From contig NZ_NKHR01000002.1 of assembly GCF_014467285.1 (NCBI RefSeq), positions 186,001-250,000 of the forward strand: DNA of 64,000 nt. Reading direction: 5' to 3'. The DNA comes from Xenorhabdus sp014467285. GTDB taxonomy: Bacteria; Pseudomonadota; Gammaproteobacteria; Enterobacterales; Enterobacteriaceae. Shown piece after piece: positions 1-8,386 of the stretch; position 1 is the stretch's first letter, and each line of letters starts with the position of its first letter. The translations under genes and the position numbers were made by a program. Below the pieces are notes generated by a model that saw nothing but the letters and a program-made list of their open reading frames with translations, did not search any database and was not told where the DNA came from.

Positions 1-390
1 GGTAACCGCCAAATGTTGTTTCTTACTCAGACGATCCCATCCGAAGAAAAACAGACCAACGAATGTGGATTCGAGGAAGAACGCCATCAGACCTTCGATG
101 GCCAGCGGCGCACCGAAAATATCACCAACATAGTGTGAGAAATATGACCAGTTAGTTCCGAACTGGAACTCCATGGTCAAGCCCGTTGCGACACCCAGGG
201 CAAAGTTAATACCGAATAACTTGCCCCAGAATTTTGTCATATCTTTATAGATTTGTTTGCCGGAAAGGACATATACCGTTTCCATGATCGCAAGCAAAAA
301 CGCCATGCCCAGCGTTAATGGTACGAACAGAAAATGGTACATGGCAGTTAAGGCAAACTGTAATCGTGACAGTTCGACAATATCAAACAT
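1..390 (-). CDS. cydA: Cytochrome bd ubiquinol oxidase subunit I, N-terminal part
   Basis: The reading frame begins at 390 and runs off the left edge, so only about 130 N-terminal residues are visible. They match CydA: the protein opens MFDIVELSRLQFALTAMYHF and continues into the first transmembrane helices. His19, the haem b595/d-side ligand in the E. coli enzyme, is in place. CydA is the quinol-oxidising subunit of the inner-membrane cytochrome bd oxidase, which reduces O2 to water at low oxygen. An AAGGAG ribosome site lies about 7 bases before the ATG. The gene follows the suc operon on the same strand after a 640-base gap, the same relative position as in E. coli. Identification is firm; completeness cannot be judged. 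Confidence 0.97.
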   Translation of the reverse strand, partial: MFDIVELSRLQFALTAMYHFLFVPLTLGMAFLLAIMETVYVLSGKQIYKDMTKFWGKLFGINFALGVATGLTMEFQFGTNWSYFSHYVGDIFGAPLAIEGLMAFFLESTFVGLFFFGWDRLSKKQHLAVT

Positions 391-980
391 CTTGACTCCT
401 TGCTCCTAGCAGGAAGGACACCGACTTGCGGCAACCCGACTTCGTAAAACGAAAGTCTCGTAACTACCAGCAATAAATGCCTCAAACACAATAATGAATT
501 ATTAACGAAATCAAAGATTCAGTATATACCACAATAATATTACGCCTATATTCACACACAATAAATAAATTTTACGTGATTCAGCTTAGAATTCTGAATA
601 TAGGTCAACAATGCCGTGTATTCCCAGCTTAATATCTGTATATCTTAGATCAATTTAATCAAGTTTAGCCAACTTATTCCATAGTAATAACTTGATTTTA
701 GACAATTTTTTACTTGTTTTGTTAAGCTTTACGTCTATTATTTCAATCTGGTTTACCAGGTGTTAATAGGTTGTTATTTGTAATGGACTGTAATTTCTTT
801 TTTGCTGTAAAAAACATTAGAAAATTAACTTTTCATTTTCATTCTTAAAAAAATATATTTTTTCGATATTTCGGGTTAAATTAATCAAATAAATGGGACC
901 TTCTAAATCCAGTTAAATTAAATTGGAAAATAACTAACTTTATAAATGAACTAACCCACTGTTAATATTATGAATAAAAA
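391..980. other. Intergenic region upstream of cydA
   Basis: About 590 bases between the cydA start and the sucD terminator, strongly AT-rich, with no supported gene on either strand. In E. coli the equivalent long leader carries several ArcA- and FNR-controlled promoters for cydAB. I could not find a convincing FNR palindrome (TTGAT-N4-ATCAA) here by eye, so regulation by these factors is only expected by analogy. The AT-richness is typical of an H-NS-prone promoter region. Confidence 0.5.
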
Positions 981-1009
981 ATAAAAGCCACCCAAGGGTG
1001 GCCTTTTTC
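981..1009 (-). terminator. Rho-independent terminator after sucD
   Basis: A 7-bp GC-rich stem, GCCACCC/GGGTGGC, with a very short loop lies about 30 bases past the sucD stop. On the minus strand it is followed by a T-rich tail. The complementary strand also ends in TTTTT, so it could act in both directions, but only the suc operon is known to enter it. Confidence 0.85.
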
Positions 1010-1036
1010 TATAAAAATGGCTTATTTTGAAACTAA

Positions 1037-1906
1037 TTATGCCAGTAATGCTTTTACTGCTTCACCAATGTCAGCAAGGCTACGTACCGTTTTAACGCCT
1101 GCTGCTTCCAGTGCAGCAAATTTCTCATCTGCTGTACCCTTACCACCTGCGATAATCGCACCCGCATGCCCCATACGCTTACCTTTAGGCGCAGTTACAC
1201 CTGCAATATAAGCGACAACAGGTTTAGTCACATGCTCTTTGATATAAGCAGCCGCTTCTTCTTCTGCTGTACCACCGATTTCACCAATCATAACAATGGC
1301 TTCTGTCTGTGGGTCTTCTTGGAACAATTTCAGAATATCGATAAAGTTTGAGCCAGGGATTGGGTCGCCGCCGATACCAACACAGGTAGATTGCCCTAAC
1401 CCTGCGTCAGTAGTCTGCTTAACAGCTTCATAAGTCAACGTACCAGAACGAGATACAATACCCACTTTACCCGCTTTGTGAATATGACCAGGCATGATAC
1501 CGATTTTACATTCGTCAGGTGTAATGACTCCCGGGCAGTTAGGCCCAATCATGCGAACACCAGCTTGATCCAGTTTTACCTTCACTGTCAACATATCGAG
1601 TGTTGGAATACCTTCTGTAATCGTGATGATCAGTTTAATACCTGCATCAATCGCTTCCAGAATGGAATCTTTACAGAAAGGAGCCGGAACATAGATAACG
1701 GAAGCAGTCGCACCAGTCGCTTCAACCGCTTCACGCACGGTATTGAACACAGGTAATCCCAAATGCTCAGTACCACCTTTACCTGGTGTTACACCGCCAA
1801 CCATTTGAGTACCGTAAGCAATCGCCTGTTCGGAGTGGAATGTACCTTGGCTGCCAGTGAAACCCTGACAAATCACTTTGGTGTTTTTATCGATTAAAAT
1901 AGACAT
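1037..1906 (-). CDS. sucD: Succinyl-CoA synthetase alpha subunit
   Basis: 289 residues, the family's usual length. SucD binds CoA through its N-terminal Rossmann domain (GFTGSQGTFH, then GVTPGKGG) and carries the phosphohistidine that relays phosphate between succinyl-CoA and nucleotide diphosphate. The active-site segment GKRMGHAGAIIAGG with the phospho-His near residue 246 is intact. With SucC it forms the heterotetramer of the TCA cycle that converts succinyl-CoA to succinate with ATP formation, in the cytoplasm. Its ATG overlaps the TAA of sucC by one base (TAATG), so the two are translationally coupled. It is the last gene of the sdhCDAB-sucABCD transcription unit and is followed by a terminator. 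Confidence 0.98.
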   Translation of the reverse strand: MSILIDKNTKVICQGFTGSQGTFHSEQAIAYGTQMVGGVTPGKGGTEHLGLPVFNTVREAVEATGATASVIYVPAPFCKDSILEAIDAGIKLIITITEGIPTLDMLTVKVKLDQAGVRMIGPNCPGVITPDECKIGIMPGHIHKAGKVGIVSRSGTLTYEAVKQTTDAGLGQSTCVGIGGDPIPGSNFIDILKLFQEDPQTEAIVMIGEIGGTAEEEAAAYIKEHVTKPVVAYIAGVTAPKGKRMGHAGAIIAGGKGTADEKFAALEAAGVKTVRSLADIGEAVKALLA

Positions 1907-3072
1907 TATTTATTCCCCGCTGCTGCTACTGCCTGTTTAGCTGCGTCTGTCAAACTGGTAGCTGCAATGATGTTCAAACCACTGTCTGCCAGTTTCTTAG
2001 CGCCCAGTTCAGCATTGTTTCCTTCCAGACGAACGACGACCGGTACGTGAACTCCGACTTCTTCCACCGCACCAATAATGCCGTCAGCAATCAAGTCACA
2101 GCGGACGATACCACCAAAGATATTGACCAAAACAGCTTTAACATTTTCATCTGACAAGATGATTTTAAATGCTTCGGTAACACGCTCTTTTGTCGCGCCA
2201 CCACCCACATCAAGGAAGTTTGCCGGTGCACCACCGTGCAGTTTGACAATGTCCATCGTTCCCATTGCCAGACCTGCGCCATTCACCATACAACCAATGT
2301 TGCCATCCAGCGCAACATAGTTCAGTTCCCATTGAGCAGCCTGAGCTTCACGTGGATCTTCCTGTGAAGGATCGTGCATCTCACGCAATTCAGCCTGACG
2401 GAACATGGCGTTACCATCTGCACCCAGTTTTCCATCCAGACAGACAAGATTACCCTGAGTTGTGATAACCAGCGGGTTGATTTCAACCATCGCCAGATCA
2501 CGCTCCAGGAACAGGTTTGCCAATCCCAAGAAAATCTTGGTAAATTGACCAACTTGTTTACCAGTTAAACCGAGTTTGAACGCCAATTCACGGCCTTGAT
2601 ACGGCATAGGGCCAGCCAGTGGGTCGATAATTGCTTTATGAATCAGCTCGGGCGTTTCTTCCGCCACTTTTTCTATTTCGACGCCACCTTCAGTAGAGGC
2701 CATGAACACTACACGACGCGTACCACGGTCAACAACAGCCCCAAGATACAGCTCCTTGGCAATATCGGTTGCCCCTTCTACCAAGATCTGATGAACAGGC
2801 TGCCCCTGTGCATCTGTCTGGTAAGTAACCAGTCGTTTACCCAGCCAAAGTTCAGCAAAAGCACGGATATCTTCCTTACTGTTGACGACTTTCACGCCAC
2901 CAGCCTTACCGCGGCCACCTGCATGAACCTGACATTTAACGACCCAAGGGCCTGAACCAATCTTGGATGCTGCTTCTTCTGCTTCGCGCGGAGTGGTACA
3001 AGCATAGCCAGCAGGCGCTGGTAAACCATACCGTGCAAAAAGTTGTTTTGCCTGATACTCGTGTAAATTCAT
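1906..3072 (-). CDS. sucC: Succinyl-CoA synthetase beta subunit
   Basis: 388 residues, the same length as E. coli SucC. It starts MNLHEYQAKQLFARYG, has the ATP-grasp nucleotide-binding domain (CQVHAGGRGKAGG near residue 50) and a C-terminal CoA-ligase domain with the loop GGIVRCD and the segment VRLEGNN. It supplies the nucleotide and succinate sites of the SucCD complex in the TCA cycle. It overlaps sucD by one base and is separated from sucB by about 190 bases that contain a short hairpin and a small tandem repeat. No irregularities were seen. Confidence 0.98.
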   Translation of the reverse strand: MNLHEYQAKQLFARYGLPAPAGYACTTPREAEEAASKIGSGPWVVKCQVHAGGRGKAGGVKVVNSKEDIRAFAELWLGKRLVTYQTDAQGQPVHQILVEGATDIAKELYLGAVVDRGTRRVVFMASTEGGVEIEKVAEETPELIHKAIIDPLAGPMPYQGRELAFKLGLTGKQVGQFTKIFLGLANLFLERDLAMVEINPLVITTQGNLVCLDGKLGADGNAMFRQAELREMHDPSQEDPREAQAAQWELNYVALDGNIGCMVNGAGLAMGTMDIVKLHGGAPANFLDVGGGATKERVTEAFKIILSDENVKAVLVNIFGGIVRCDLIADGIIGAVEEVGVHVPVVVRLEGNNAELGAKKLADSGLNIIAATSLTDAAKQAVAAAGNK

Positions 3073-3136
3073 GATGTTCTATCCATAATTTAATCTAAGA
3101 AAGGTAAATTACCTTCTATTTTGTTGCTCTGGATAT

Positions 3137-3156
3137 GACCAGCCCGAAGGCTGGCC
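3137..3156. other. Intercistronic hairpin between sucB and sucC
   Basis: CCAGCC-CGAA-GGCTGG, a perfect 6-bp stem extendable by one or two pairs. On the transcribed minus strand the loop reads TTCG, a very stable tetraloop type. No T tract follows, so it more likely shapes mRNA stability or relative expression within the operon than stops transcription. Confidence 0.6.
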
Positions 3157-3215
3157 TGCATATACATTTTTACATCAACATCGTACTACTTCAGACTTGG
3201 CGGAATTCAACACTC

Positions 3216-3260
3216 TTCACCGACAGTAATTTCACCGACAGTGATTCCGCCGATAGTGAT
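3216..3260. repeat. Three 15-base imperfect tandem repeats beside the sucB stop
   Basis: TTCACCGACAGTAAT (3216-3230), TTCACCGACAGTGAT (3231-3245) and TCCGCCGATAGTGAT (3246-3260) lie directly after one another, just downstream of the sucB stop codon in transcription order. They are not coding. The pattern looks like local slippage duplication. Confidence 0.75.
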
Positions 3261-3261
3261 G

Positions 3262-4479
3262 CTACACATCCAGCAACAAACGTGTTGGATCTTCCAGCAT
3301 TTCTTTGATGGTCACCAGGAAGCCCACTGACTCACGGCCGTCAATCAGACGGTGGTCATAGGACAGCGCCAGATACATCATTGGGAGGATCTCAACCTGA
3401 CCATTTACTGCCATTGGACGATCTTTGATGGCATGCATGCCAAGAATCGCACTTTGTGGTGGGTTAATGATCGGGGTGGACATCAGGGAGCCGAAGACAC
3501 CGCCATTAGTAATGGTGAAATTACCGCCAGTGAGTTCTTCAACGGTCAGCTTACCGTCGCGGCCTTTAATCGCCAGCTCTTTGATGCTTTTCTCAATGTC
3601 AGCCATGCTCAGTGCATCTGCATCACGCAATACTGGCGTAACCAGACCACGTGGCGTAGATACTGCAATGCTGATATCAAAATAGTTGTGGTAAACCACG
3701 TCAGTGCCATCGATGGAAGCATTGACTTCTGGATAGCGTTTCAGCGCTTCAACCACCGCTTTCACATAGAAAGACATGAAGCCCAAACGCATGCCATGAC
3801 GTTTTTCAAACGCATCGCCATACTGCTTACGCAGCTCCTGAATGGGTTTCATGTTAACTTCATTGAAAGTCGTCAACATCGCTGTATTGTTTTTCGCTTC
3901 CAGCAGACGCTCGGCGACACGTTTGCGCAGACGAGTCATTGGTACGCGTTTTTCACTGCGATGTGGCAATGAGGATTGCTGTGCAGCAGGTGCAGACGCA
4001 GCAGGTTTATCACTCTCTTTTTTATTCGCAGTAATATATTTTTCTACATCTTCACGAACAATGCGTCCACCAACGCCACTACCTTTAATTACAGCAGGAT
4101 CTAAATCGTGTTCTGCAATCAGGCGGCGAACAGCCGGACTCAGTGCATCATTGCTTTCTTCTTCCAAAGAAGCAGTCTGGCGCTGTGCTGGGGTTGCTTC
4201 TGTTTTTTCTTTTACTTCAGCAGGCATGCCAGCGCTGTCACCCAAACGGATGCGGCCGAGTAGTTGTTTGGACAGTACAGTGGCCCCCTCTTCTTCCAAA
4301 ATTGCTTCCAGAACGCCGGCTTCACTTGCTGGTACTTCCAAAACAACTTTGTCAGTTTCAATTTCAACCAGTACTTCGTCACGCTCAATGGTGTCACCTG
4401 GTTTTTTATGCCATGTCGCAACAGTGGCATCTGCAACAGATTCAGGAAGGTCTGGAACCAGAATTTCTACGCTACTCAT
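3262..4479 (-). CDS. sucB: Dihydrolipoyl succinyltransferase (E2 of 2-oxoglutarate dehydrogenase)
   Basis: 405 residues, identical in length to E. coli SucB. It has a single N-terminal lipoyl domain with the lipoylated Lys44 in EIETDKVVLEVP, a linker, a peripheral subunit-binding domain around residues 110-150 (SPAVRRLIAEHDLDP), and the C-terminal acyltransferase domain ending with the catalytic motif SYDHRLIDGRE. It transfers the succinyl group from lipoamide to CoA and forms the 24-mer core of the 2-oxoglutarate dehydrogenase complex with SucA and Lpd. It starts 13 bases after the sucA stop, consistent with co-transcription. Confidence 0.98.
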   Translation of the reverse strand: MSSVEILVPDLPESVADATVATWHKKPGDTIERDEVLVEIETDKVVLEVPASEAGVLEAILEEEGATVLSKQLLGRIRLGDSAGMPAEVKEKTEATPAQRQTASLEEESNDALSPAVRRLIAEHDLDPAVIKGSGVGGRIVREDVEKYITANKKESDKPAASAPAAQQSSLPHRSEKRVPMTRLRKRVAERLLEAKNNTAMLTTFNEVNMKPIQELRKQYGDAFEKRHGMRLGFMSFYVKAVVEALKRYPEVNASIDGTDVVYHNYFDISIAVSTPRGLVTPVLRDADALSMADIEKSIKELAIKGRDGKLTVEELTGGNFTITNGGVFGSLMSTPIINPPQSAILGMHAIKDRPMAVNGQVEILPMMYLALSYDHRLIDGRESVGFLVTIKEMLEDPTRLLLDV

Positions 4480-4492
4480 TTTCTATCCTTAT

Positions 4493-7300
4493 TTATTCAA
4501 CGTTCAGTGCGTCATCAACCAGTGCTTGCTGTTGCTTCTGGTGAACAGACGTATATCCCACAGCCGGGGAAGCAGATGCTGGACGACCTGCATAACGTAA
4601 AGATGCCCCAAATGGGATAGCTTCACGGAAATTATGTTGACTGCAATACCAAGCCCCTTGGTTCAGTGGCTCTTCCTGACACCAGACGAAGTCATGAACA
4701 TGGGCGTACTGCTCAAGCTGAGCTTGCAAGTGCTGACGTGGGAATGGATACAGCTGTTCGATACGCACGATAGCGACATTGGTCTGTTCATTCTTACGAC
4801 GCTGTTCCAACAGATCGTAATAAACTTTACCGGAACAAAGTACAACGCGTTTAACACCTTTTGGATCTAAGGCATCAATTTCACCAATGACCGGCTCAAA
4901 TTTACCGTTAGCCAGTTCATCCAGGCTAGATACAGCCAATGGATGACGCAGCAGCGATTTAGGTGACATAACGATGAGCGGACGGCGCATACCGCGCAAA
5001 GCCTGACGGCGCAGCATGTGATAAACCTGAGCTGGAGTTGATGGTACGCAAACCTGCATGTTTTGTTCTGCACACAGTTGCAAATAACGCTCCAGACGTG
5101 CCGATGAGTGCTCTGGTCCCTGCCCTTCATAGCCATGCGGCAGCAACATAACCAGACCACACATACGGCCCCATTTCTGTTCGCCGGAGCTGATGAACTG
5201 GTCAATCACAACCTGAGCAACGTTGGCAAAATCACCAAACTGCGCTTCCCAAATCGTTAAGGAGCGAGGTTCTGTGGTTGCATAACCGTATTCAAATGCC
5301 AATACCGCTTCTTCTGAAAGTACAGAGTCCCATACTCTGAATGCCCCCTGACCATTGTGAACATTTGCCAAAGGTACATACACAGAAGCATTGGTCTGAT
5401 TATGAATAACAGCATGACGGTGGAAGAATGTACCACGACCGGCATCTTCACCAGAGAGACGCACCGGAACGCCTTCATCAACCAGAGTTGCATATGCCAG
5501 TGTTTCCGCACCACCCCAGTCAAACAATTTATTGCCGTTAGCCATTTCTGCACGGTCAGCATAAATTTTTGATACACGTGAATGCATTTCCACTTCAGTA
5601 GGAATCGTGCTGATGCGCTTACCGAGATCCTGCAAGCGTTTCATCTCCACTTTATGCGGATATTCTTCATCCCATTCGTGATTCAGGTAAGGTTCCCATG
5701 TGAATGAATGCAGCCCCATTGGACGCCACTCATCAACAACACATTCACCATGATCCAGAGCATCACGGTACAGGTTAACCATCTCAGTCACATCATTAGC
5801 AGCCAGCAAACCTTCTGCTATCAACTTATCTGCATAGATTTTACGTGCGGTTGGCTGTTTTTTGATTTTCTGGTACATCAGTGGCTGAGTTGCACTTGGC
5901 TCATCAGCTTCGTTATGGCCGTGGCGGCGATAACAAACCAGATCAATCATCACGTCACGTTTGAAGGTATTGCGGAAGTCAAGCGCCAGACGAGTAACGA
6001 ATGCAACTGCTTCCGGATCATCCGCGTTAACGTGGAAAATCGGTGCCTGAACCATTTTCACAATATCAGTACAATATTGTGTTGAACGCGCATCTTTCGG
6101 GTTAGAAGTGGTGAAACCAATTTGGTTGTTAACCACGATACGGACAGTACCGCCAACTTCATAGCCACGCGCCTGAGACATGTTCAGCGTTTCCTGAACA
6201 ATCCCCTGCCCTATGACTGCTGCATCACCGTGGATGGTGACAGGCAGAACCATGTTACTGCGGCCTTCATCAAGGCGATCACGACGGGCACGTACTGAAC
6301 CAATAACAACGGGGCTAACAATTTCAAGGTGAGATGGGTTAAAAGCGAGTGCCAGATGCACTAGGCCACCTTCAGTTTCAAAATCGGAAGAGAAGCCTTG
6401 ATGGTATTTCACATCACCCGTTCCAAGGTGTTCTTTGTGTTTACCCGCAAACTCGTCAAACAGATCAACTGGCTTTTTACCCAAGAGGTTAACCAGAACG
6501 TTCAGACGGCCACGGTGAGCCATTCCCAGCACAACTTCGCGGGTATCTTGTTTACCTGCATGGCGGATCAACTCTTTCAACATAGGAATAAGCGCATCAC
6601 CACCTTCCAGGGAGAAACGTTTCGCCCCCGGGAACTTAGCACCTAAATAACGCTCCAACCCTTCGGCTGACGTTAATTCTTTCAGGAAACGATGCTTTTC
6701 TTCGTCATTGAACTGTGAACCTACTGTTACAGACTCCAGGCGTTGCTGAATCCAACGTTTTTCTTCTGTATTGGTGATATGCATGTATTCTGCGCCGATT
6801 GAACCGCAATAAATGCGCTTCAATGCCTCATACAGATCAGCCAGTTTCATTGTCTCTTTGCCAATGGCAAAAGAGCCCACATTAAACGTTTCTTCAAAAT
6901 CCGCTTTTGTTAAATTATGGAAAGCAGGATCGAGATCAGATACAGGTTCCTGTTTCCATAATCCCAATGGATCAAGGTTTGCATGTTGGTGTCCGCGGAA
7001 GCGGAATGCATTGATGAGCTGCAAAACTTTGACTTGTTTTGCATCCATTGCTGGATCGCTGACTGAAGTGTGGTAACGAGTGGCATCCTTTGCCAGACGA
7101 CGGAAGTAGTCACGTGTCTGTGAGTGAAGTTGTTCCCCGCTAAGTCCTGCATCCGGTAATTGTTGGAAAATTTCTCTCCAACTCGCATCAACAGAATTAG
7201 GATCGGTTATATAGTCTTCATAGATTTGCTCTATGTAAGACTGGTTTGCACCAGCCAGAAAGCTTGAGTCCAGCCAGTCCTTCATTGCGCCGTTCTGCAT
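4493..7300 (-). CDS. sucA: 2-oxoglutarate dehydrogenase E1 component
   Basis: 935 residues, two longer than E. coli SucA and colinear from MQNGAMKDWLDSSFLAGANQ to the C-terminus. It is a thiamine-diphosphate enzyme that decarboxylates 2-oxoglutarate and passes the succinyl group to the lipoyl arm of SucB. The GAEYMHI segment, the ThDP region GMAHRGRLNVL and GDAAVIGQGIVQETLNMS, and the transketolase-like C-terminal half (GEDAGRGTFFHRHAV) are all present. It is separated from sdhB by about 330 bases, so suc may have some expression independent of sdh. Confidence 0.98.
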   Translation of the reverse strand: MQNGAMKDWLDSSFLAGANQSYIEQIYEDYITDPNSVDASWREIFQQLPDAGLSGEQLHSQTRDYFRRLAKDATRYHTSVSDPAMDAKQVKVLQLINAFRFRGHQHANLDPLGLWKQEPVSDLDPAFHNLTKADFEETFNVGSFAIGKETMKLADLYEALKRIYCGSIGAEYMHITNTEEKRWIQQRLESVTVGSQFNDEEKHRFLKELTSAEGLERYLGAKFPGAKRFSLEGGDALIPMLKELIRHAGKQDTREVVLGMAHRGRLNVLVNLLGKKPVDLFDEFAGKHKEHLGTGDVKYHQGFSSDFETEGGLVHLALAFNPSHLEIVSPVVIGSVRARRDRLDEGRSNMVLPVTIHGDAAVIGQGIVQETLNMSQARGYEVGGTVRIVVNNQIGFTTSNPKDARSTQYCTDIVKMVQAPIFHVNADDPEAVAFVTRLALDFRNTFKRDVMIDLVCYRRHGHNEADEPSATQPLMYQKIKKQPTARKIYADKLIAEGLLAANDVTEMVNLYRDALDHGECVVDEWRPMGLHSFTWEPYLNHEWDEEYPHKVEMKRLQDLGKRISTIPTEVEMHSRVSKIYADRAEMANGNKLFDWGGAETLAYATLVDEGVPVRLSGEDAGRGTFFHRHAVIHNQTNASVYVPLANVHNGQGAFRVWDSVLSEEAVLAFEYGYATTEPRSLTIWEAQFGDFANVAQVVIDQFISSGEQKWGRMCGLVMLLPHGYEGQGPEHSSARLERYLQLCAEQNMQVCVPSTPAQVYHMLRRQALRGMRRPLIVMSPKSLLRHPLAVSSLDELANGKFEPVIGEIDALDPKGVKRVVLCSGKVYYDLLEQRRKNEQTNVAIVRIEQLYPFPRQHLQAQLEQYAHVHDFVWCQEEPLNQGAWYCSQHNFREAIPFGASLRYAGRPASASPAVGYTSVHQKQQQALVDDALNVE

Positions 7301-7631
7301 TGTGATCCCTTAAGCTTTAAAAGCTTTAGTTTTCGCCGTGGTTAACAAATTCCGCTTAATTAGCGGTGCTGATAAAAGGTTCATTTGGACGTGCTTAATG
7401 CATGTTCTCTATTTGGGTTTTCCCACCCTTCAAGGAACCTTTAAAAACTGAATACCAGTTTCTAAAAGTTCCTTTATTTAAGAATATGCGACGTCTTGAG
7501 CAGCAGGCAATTTATCATTTTTCATTCTTTATGCCCCCCACCGATTTGATATTTATTTCAAAATTGTGGAGGGCAACATTATATGCACTATTTACACGCA
7601 ATTTATGTGTTATTTATGCACAAAATTCCAT
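7301..7631. other. sdhB-sucA intergenic region with two inverted repeats
   Basis: No gene is supported in these 331 bases. Two symmetric sequences stand out: CCGCT-N5-AGCGG at 7352-7366, and a longer pair in which AAGGAAC-CTTTAAA (about 7431) is mirrored by a TAAA-GTTCCTTT element (about 7464-7476). Either could be an intra-operon hairpin. In E. coli this gap carries a weak suc promoter and repeat elements, so a role in differential sdh/suc expression is plausible but not shown. Confidence 0.5.
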
Positions 7632-8348
7632 TTATGCGCTGTGTTTCAGCAGCATAGATTTAATATGGCCAATCGCTTTTGTCGGATTCAGACCTTTAGG
7701 ACATACGTTGACACAGTTCATGATCCCGTGACAGCGGAAAACACTAAATGCGTCATTCAGATTGTCTAATCGTGAAGTCGTTTCAGTATCACGGCTGTCA
7801 ATCAGAAAACGATACGCAGCCAAAAGACCTGCCGGGCCAATGAACTTATCTGGATTCCACCAGAACGACGGACAAGACGTCGAACAGCAGGCACACAGAA
7901 TACATTCATACAGGCCATCCAGTTTTTCACGTTGTTCTGGTGATTGCAGGTGCTCACGTGCAGGCGGATTTTTGCCATCATTAATCAGATAAGGACGGAT
8001 TTTTTCATATTGCGCGTAGAATTGGCCCATATCAACAACCAGATCACGGACCACTGGCAAACCTGGCAATGGACGAATCACAATTTTCTTATTGCCACGA
8101 CGCAGCGCTGAAACTGGCGTAACACAAGCCAAACCGTTTTTGCCGTTCATGTTCACGCCGTCAGAGCCACAAACTCCCTCACGGCAAGAACGACGAAATG
8201 CTAAGGTTGGGTCTTGTTCTTTTAGCTGGATAAGTGCATCCAGCAACATCATGTCACGCCCTTCCTGTGCTTCCAGCGTGTAGTCCTGCATATGAGGCGC
8301 ATCGTCTACATCTGGATTGTAACGATAAATCGAGAATTCAAGTTTCAT
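7632..8348 (-). CDS. sdhB: Succinate dehydrogenase iron-sulfur subunit
   Basis: 238 residues, the same as E. coli SdhB. The N-terminal ferredoxin fold carries the [2Fe-2S] cysteines (SCREGVCGSDG ... LAC), and the C-terminal domain carries the [4Fe-4S]/[3Fe-4S] cysteines (CILCACCSTSCP and CHGIMNCVNVCPKGLNP). SdhB passes electrons from the flavin of SdhA to ubiquinone in the membrane anchor SdhCD. It is the last gene of the sdh part of the operon, 38 bases after sdhA. Confidence 0.98.
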   Translation of the reverse strand: MKLEFSIYRYNPDVDDAPHMQDYTLEAQEGRDMMLLDALIQLKEQDPTLAFRRSCREGVCGSDGVNMNGKNGLACVTPVSALRRGNKKIVIRPLPGLPVVRDLVVDMGQFYAQYEKIRPYLINDGKNPPAREHLQSPEQREKLDGLYECILCACCSTSCPSFWWNPDKFIGPAGLLAAYRFLIDSRDTETTSRLDNLNDAFSVFRCHGIMNCVNVCPKGLNPTKAIGHIKSMLLKHSA

Positions 8349-8386
8349 AATCTATTTCTCCGCAACCGGAACATCAGCAACGCAAA

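Noticed and set aside
480..960. Possible FNR site for cydA around 640-665
   Set aside because: The half-sites present are in direct, not inverted, orientation; there is no match to TTGAT-N4-ATCAA.
3352..4600. Long open frames antisense to sucB (206 and 252 codons)
   Set aside because: They mirror the codon pattern of sucB; composition is not protein-like.
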